This document shows, piece after piece, positions 5,943-9,107 of a stretch of 9,107 nucleotides of DNA. Position numbers and translations under genes: made by a program. Position 1 is the stretch's first letter. Every line of letters begins with the position of its first letter. The stretch comes from Acidobacteriota bacterium (lineage in GTDB: Bacteria > Acidobacteriota > Vicinamibacteria > Vicinamibacterales > 2-12-FULL-66-21): the NCBI GenBank assembly GCA_013694845.1, contig JACDBQ010000501.1, positions 1 through 9,107 on the forward strand, read 5' to 3'. The notes beneath the pieces are model-generated. The model was not told the origin of the DNA and ran no database searches. It saw only the letters and a list, made by a program, of their open reading frames with translations.

Positions 5943-8888
5943 ATGAAGAGGATCATCCTCGCTGCCTTGGTATTGGCATGCGCGATGGCGAGCACTGCCG
6001 CCGCACAGCAAACCACGGGCACCATCACCGGACGTATCGTGGACGCGCAGGGGTCTGCCGTTCCGGGCGTCACGGTCACCGGCAAAAATACTCAGACCGG
6101 CTTCGTCCGCAGCGATGTGTCGGACGGTGAAGGCGTCTACCGGCTCACCGCGTTGCCGGTAGGCACCTACGACTTGACCGCGGAGCTCCAGGGCTTCAGC
6201 CGGTACGAAAGCAAGGGCCTGGTGCTCAACGTCGGTCAGACCATGTCACTCGAGGTGCCGATGAAGGTCGCGACCCTCAGTGAAACCGTGACCGTCACCG
6301 GTGAGACTCCCCTGATCGAAACCACGTCCTCCTCGGTAGGTGGCGTCGTCGACCTTGGCAGGGTCGAGAACCTGCCGCTCAACGGGCGGCAGTTCGCGAA
6401 CCTGGCGGCGACGATTCCCGGTGTGGGCCTCGGCTTCCACTCGGATCCCACCAAGAGCACGCAGTACTCGCCCCAGATCGGTGGCGGCAACGGCCGTAAC
6501 CTGAACTACCAGATCGACGGTGGCGACAACAACGATGATACCGTCGGCGGGCTTCTTCAGTTGTTCCCCCTCGAGGCGATTCAGGAGTTCAACTTCGTCA
6601 CCTCGCGCTACAAGGCGGAGTACGGACGGAGCAACGGCGGCGTGATGAACATCGTCACGAAGAGCGGCACGAACAACATGGCGGGAAGTTTTTTCACTCT
6701 GTATCGCGACGACCAGATGAACGCGAAGACGGAAACGGAAACATTGAACGACGCCGACAAGCAGGATTACAAGCGGTATCAGTTCGGCGGGTCGTTCGGC
6801 GGTCCGATTGTTCAGGACAGGATCCATTATTTCGCTGCTGCCGAACGGACGCAGCAGGACACCTTCCAGGTAGTCTCCACGCTCGGGCTGTTCCCTGAAC
6901 TGGACGGCACCTTCGGCACGCCGTATCGCGAGAACCTGGTAACGGGCAAGGTCACCGCCAACTTGAATGCGGCGCAGTACCTCGCGGTCCGATACGGGCG
7001 CAATACGAACTCGCAACCATACGGTGCTGGTCCGCTGACGCCGCCCAACGGTTGGGGCACGAGCAAGAACAACTTCAATTCGATCAACCTCAATCACAAC
7101 TGGGTGCTCGGCGGTTCGAAGCTGAACGAGTTCATCTTCCAGTACGCTGACTTCGCGAACTTCATCAGTGCGAACAGCCAGGATCCTTACGAGCTGTTCC
7201 AGAACGACGTCGCGGTCGGACAGAGCCCGAACACTCCGCAAACGACCGAGCAGAAGAAGTATCAGTTCAAGAACGACTTCTCCTGGAGCGTCTCGGGCCT
7301 GGGCGGTCTCGGCCACGAGTTCAAGACCGGCGTGAACTTCATCAACGAGCCGCGGCTGTTCATCACGTTCAACTCGGGCAAGGGTGTTGTGCAGTATACG
7401 CACCTGAATAACGACCGCAATGGGCCGATCTCGGTCGTGCAACTGAACGACGGCGATGCGTCGGCGAACATTCCACTGAAGCAGTACGCCGCCTACATCC
7501 AGGACGACTGGCGCGTCAGCGACAAGATGACGGTCAATCTCGGGTTGCGCTATGACTACATCACCGGTTACCAATTCGATCAGTCGAAGAACGCGAACTT
7601 CGTGAAATTGCAGGCCGCGGGGCGCGCGGGGCTCCTGGCAGGCATCAAGGGGCTCGAAAACTTCGGCCAGGATCCCGAGAACGACAAGGACAACTGGCAG
7701 CCTCGGGTCGGCGTCGCGTACGACGTTCGTGGAAATGGACGTGACGTCATTCGTGGTGGCTATGGCATCTACTACGACATGGCGTATACGAACTCGAACG
7801 CGCTGTTCGCAGCCAGCGATGCGACCGGTGTGGGATTCGGCACGGTGCTGAACGTTGACGATCAGGCCGGTATACGCAACCCGGATGGAAGCTTCTACCG
7901 GGTGGGTCAGCCGCTGTCGAACATCCGGTCGCAGAATCAGGCCGACACGAGCACCATTCCGGTGTTCGGGCAGTTCACGGATCCTCTGCTGGAACTACCG
8001 TACACGCGACAGGCGTCGCTCGGCTGGTCGCACCAGTTGATGGAGAGCACGGTCTTCACCGCCGACTTCGTCCGCAACGATGGACGCGACCTCAATACGC
8101 GGCCCCGTATCAACACCCGGCCGGTCGGTAACCTGGCCGGAGCGCGCCGGATCGCGTTCACGGGCATCTCCCCCGACGCGCCCGGCACGCGGCCCGCGGT
8201 GAGCAGGGGCAAGAGCAAGTACACCGCTCTGATCCTGGGCCTGAAGCGCCGGATGCTGAACGGGTTCGACTTCAGCGCGACCTACACCCTCTCTGAAGCG
8301 AAGAGCACGATGGGCAATGCGGCCGACGAGCTGAATCAGAACAACCTCCAGGACGCCACCCTTCTTTATGATGATCCGCGCGTCTTCGGGCCGACCGGCC
8401 GGACGGATGCGCGGCACCAGGGGTCCGTCGCCACGATCGTGCGAGTGAAGGGTTTCACCATCGCGCCGATCTTCCTGTTCCGTTCGGCGCTTCCAGTGTC
8501 GATCATCGAGGGACTCGACACGAACCGGAACGGCGAGCGCAACGACCTGCCGGCGATGGCATATGCATTCGACGGCGTTGGGAACGCACCGAAGGAGATT
8601 GGGAACTGCGAAACCTGGAACTGCGGGCGCGGCGCGAGTCGGACACAGATGAACCTCCGACTCTCTCGCAGCTTCCGGCTCTATGGCAACGCGCGGGTCG
8701 AAGCCATTGGCGAGGTGTTCAACCTCCTCAATGCTAAGAATCCCGCCGGTTTTACCGGCGGACGGGCGTCACGGCTTCTCGTCGGCGGTGGGCCCAACCC
8801 GGACTTCCTCCAGCCGAGCGAATACTCTGGAGACTTCCAGAATCCCGAACAGCGCGTCGGCCAGATCGGGTTCCGGTTCACGTTCTAA
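5943..8888 (+). CDS. Oar-like TonB-dependent receptor with carboxypeptidase-regulatory domain
   Basis: A complete outer-membrane receptor of 981 residues, normal for acidobacterial Oar-like proteins. A signal peptide covers residues 1-21, with cleavage likely after ASTAAA, before QQT. A carboxypeptidase-regulatory (Ig-like) domain follows at about 25-110 (GRIVDAQGSAVPGVTVT... PVGTYDLTAELQGF). Next is ETVTVTG at the start of the plug, then LPLNGRQFANLAATIPGV, the NYQIDGGDNND segment and EYGRSNGGVMNIVTKSGTN, which mark the plug and its end at about residue 240. The remainder is a beta-barrel with alternating aromatic strands, closing in GFRFTF with a terminal Phe for BAM recognition. GGAGG lies 9-10 nt before the ATG, fixing the start. 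The substrate cannot be read from sequence; such receptors import polymers, peptides or metal complexes using TonB energy. No SusD-like partner or TonB gene is in the window. The gene stands alone, between a terminator upstream and another downstream. Confidence 0.96.
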   Translation: MKRIILAALVLACAMASTAAAQQTTGTITGRIVDAQGSAVPGVTVTGKNTQTGFVRSDVSDGEGVYRLTALPVGTYDLTAELQGFSRYESKGLVLNVGQTMSLEVPMKVATLSETVTVTGETPLIETTSSSVGGVVDLGRVENLPLNGRQFANLAATIPGVGLGFHSDPTKSTQYSPQIGGGNGRNLNYQIDGGDNNDDTVGGLLQLFPLEAIQEFNFVTSRYKAEYGRSNGGVMNIVTKSGTNNMAGSFFTLYRDDQMNAKTETETLNDADKQDYKRYQFGGSFGGPIVQDRIHYFAAAERTQQDTFQVVSTLGLFPELDGTFGTPYRENLVTGKVTANLNAAQYLAVRYGRNTNSQPYGAGPLTPPNGWGTSKNNFNSINLNHNWVLGGSKLNEFIFQYADFANFISANSQDPYELFQNDVAVGQSPNTPQTTEQKKYQFKNDFSWSVSGLGGLGHEFKTGVNFINEPRLFITFNSGKGVVQYTHLNNDRNGPISVVQLNDGDASANIPLKQYAAYIQDDWRVSDKMTVNLGLRYDYITGYQFDQSKNANFVKLQAAGRAGLLAGIKGLENFGQDPENDKDNWQPRVGVAYDVRGNGRDVIRGGYGIYYDMAYTNSNALFAASDATGVGFGTVLNVDDQAGIRNPDGSFYRVGQPLSNIRSQNQADTSTIPVFGQFTDPLLELPYTRQASLGWSHQLMESTVFTADFVRNDGRDLNTRPRINTRPVGNLAGARRIAFTGISPDAPGTRPAVSRGKSKYTALILGLKRRMLNGFDFSATYTLSEAKSTMGNAADELNQNNLQDATLLYDDPRVFGPTGRTDARHQGSVATIVRVKGFTIAPIFLFRSALPVSIIEGLDTNRNGERNDLPAMAYAFDGVGNAPKEIGNCETWNCGRGASRTQMNLRLSRSFRLYGNARVEAIGEVFNLLNAKNPAGFTGGRASRLLVGGGPNPDFLQPSEYSGDFQNPEQRVGQIGFRFTF

Positions 8889-8894
8889 GCAAGT

Positions 8895-9107
8895 GTGTAG
8901 CGCAGGCCGTCCAGGCCTGCGTCGCAAGGTGTAGCGCAGGCCGTTCAGGCCTGCATCGCCAGAGAATGGGTCGGACGGAAACGTCCGGCCCTTTTTCTTG
9001 TGCACCGCCCAACGATGCAGCGCGGGCCGTTCAGGCGCCGTCCGCACGGTGGAGGCCTTGAAGCCTGCATCGCCCACGGTGGTAGCGCAGGCCTTTCAGG
9101 CCTGCAT
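8895..9107. repeat. Array of REP-like palindromic intergenic repeats, continuing past the window
   Basis: Five units of about 26-32 bp are seen: 8895-8925, 8929-8960, 9014-9045, 9049-9074 and 9079-9107. The consensus core is GCAGGCC, a five-base loop ending in TTCA in most copies, then GGCCTGC. The left flank is GGTGTAGC and the right flank ATCGCC. Units 1, 2 and 5 have perfect arms; units 3 and 4 are degraded. Spacing is irregular, and the terminator at 8968-8996 lies between units 2 and 3. The first two units would be in the receptor mRNA's 3' UTR. They resemble REP or MITE-type dispersed palindromes, but dispersal cannot be shown from one window. Confidence 0.82.
8968..8996 (+). terminator. 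Intrinsic terminator of the TonB-dependent receptor gene
   Basis: The 10-bp stem pairs 8968-8977 (GGGTCGGACG) with 8982-8991 (CGTCCGGCCC), with one G-U pair. It is capped by a GAAA tetraloop (8978-8981) and followed by five T (8992-8996). It lies 79 bases after the receptor stop codon, beyond two palindromic repeat units. Confidence 0.92.

Noticed and set aside
5710..5946. Plus-strand 78-codon open frame starting at the terminator
   Set aside because: It begins inside the intrinsic terminator hairpin region, has no Shine-Dalgarno, and its composition is that of the leader.
6246..7574. Minus-strand 442-codon open frame inside the TonB-dependent receptor gene
   Set aside because: It is a codon-bias shadow of the receptor. 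No motif or start signal supports it.
8895..9107. CRISPR array
   Set aside because: The repeated units are palindromes adjacent to each other or irregularly spaced, with no regular unique spacers. A terminator interrupts them and no cas gene is seen.

Overview
The window is GC-rich and looks like chromosome from an Acidobacteriota relative, possibly the Vicinamibacteria (subdivision 6). This placement is inferred from gene content: a duplicated 'ADOP'-type orphan ABC permease, a lipoprotein fusing a sulfatase-like domain to TPRs, and an Oar-like TonB-dependent receptor with an N-terminal carboxypeptidase-regulatory domain. No rRNA, tRNA, transposase, integrase or CRISPR array was recognised.

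Layout. At the left edge (1-108, minus) is the start of a gene for a very acidic protein with a strong Shine-Dalgarno sequence. A divergent intergenic region with a 6-bp-arm inverted repeat separates it from an ADOP permease on the plus strand (218-2659). That permease is recognisable along its whole length but is broken by five reading-frame shifts, so it is called a pseudogene. A convergent spacer (2660-2757) holds an inverted repeat built of degenerate heptamers. Next come a minus-strand DUF1835 gene (2758-3708) and, divergently and only about 20 bp away, the sulfatase-like/TPR lipoprotein gene (3728-5563). The shared gap contains overlapping -10-like hexamers on both strands.

Downstream, 5611-5691 is the orphaned 3' end of a second TonB-dependent receptor gene, followed by an intact intrinsic terminator. 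A less GC-rich leader (5749-5942) precedes the complete 981-residue receptor gene (5943-8888). The 3' region of that gene carries REP-like palindromic units, a strong GNRA-loop terminator, and more palindromic units running off the right edge.

How the genes fit together. The three functional products with assignable locations are envelope proteins or of unknown role: an outer-membrane receptor, a lipoprotein with a phospho/sulfo-hydrolase or transferase fold, and DUF1835. Gene orientations do not form one operon. The signs of recent change are the frameshifted permease and the receptor remnant beside a full receptor, which suggest local deletion or recombination between receptor paralogues. 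No convincing new multi-gene system was found. The most notable items are the receptor remnant, the heptamer hairpin, the REP-like array and the compact divergent promoter.
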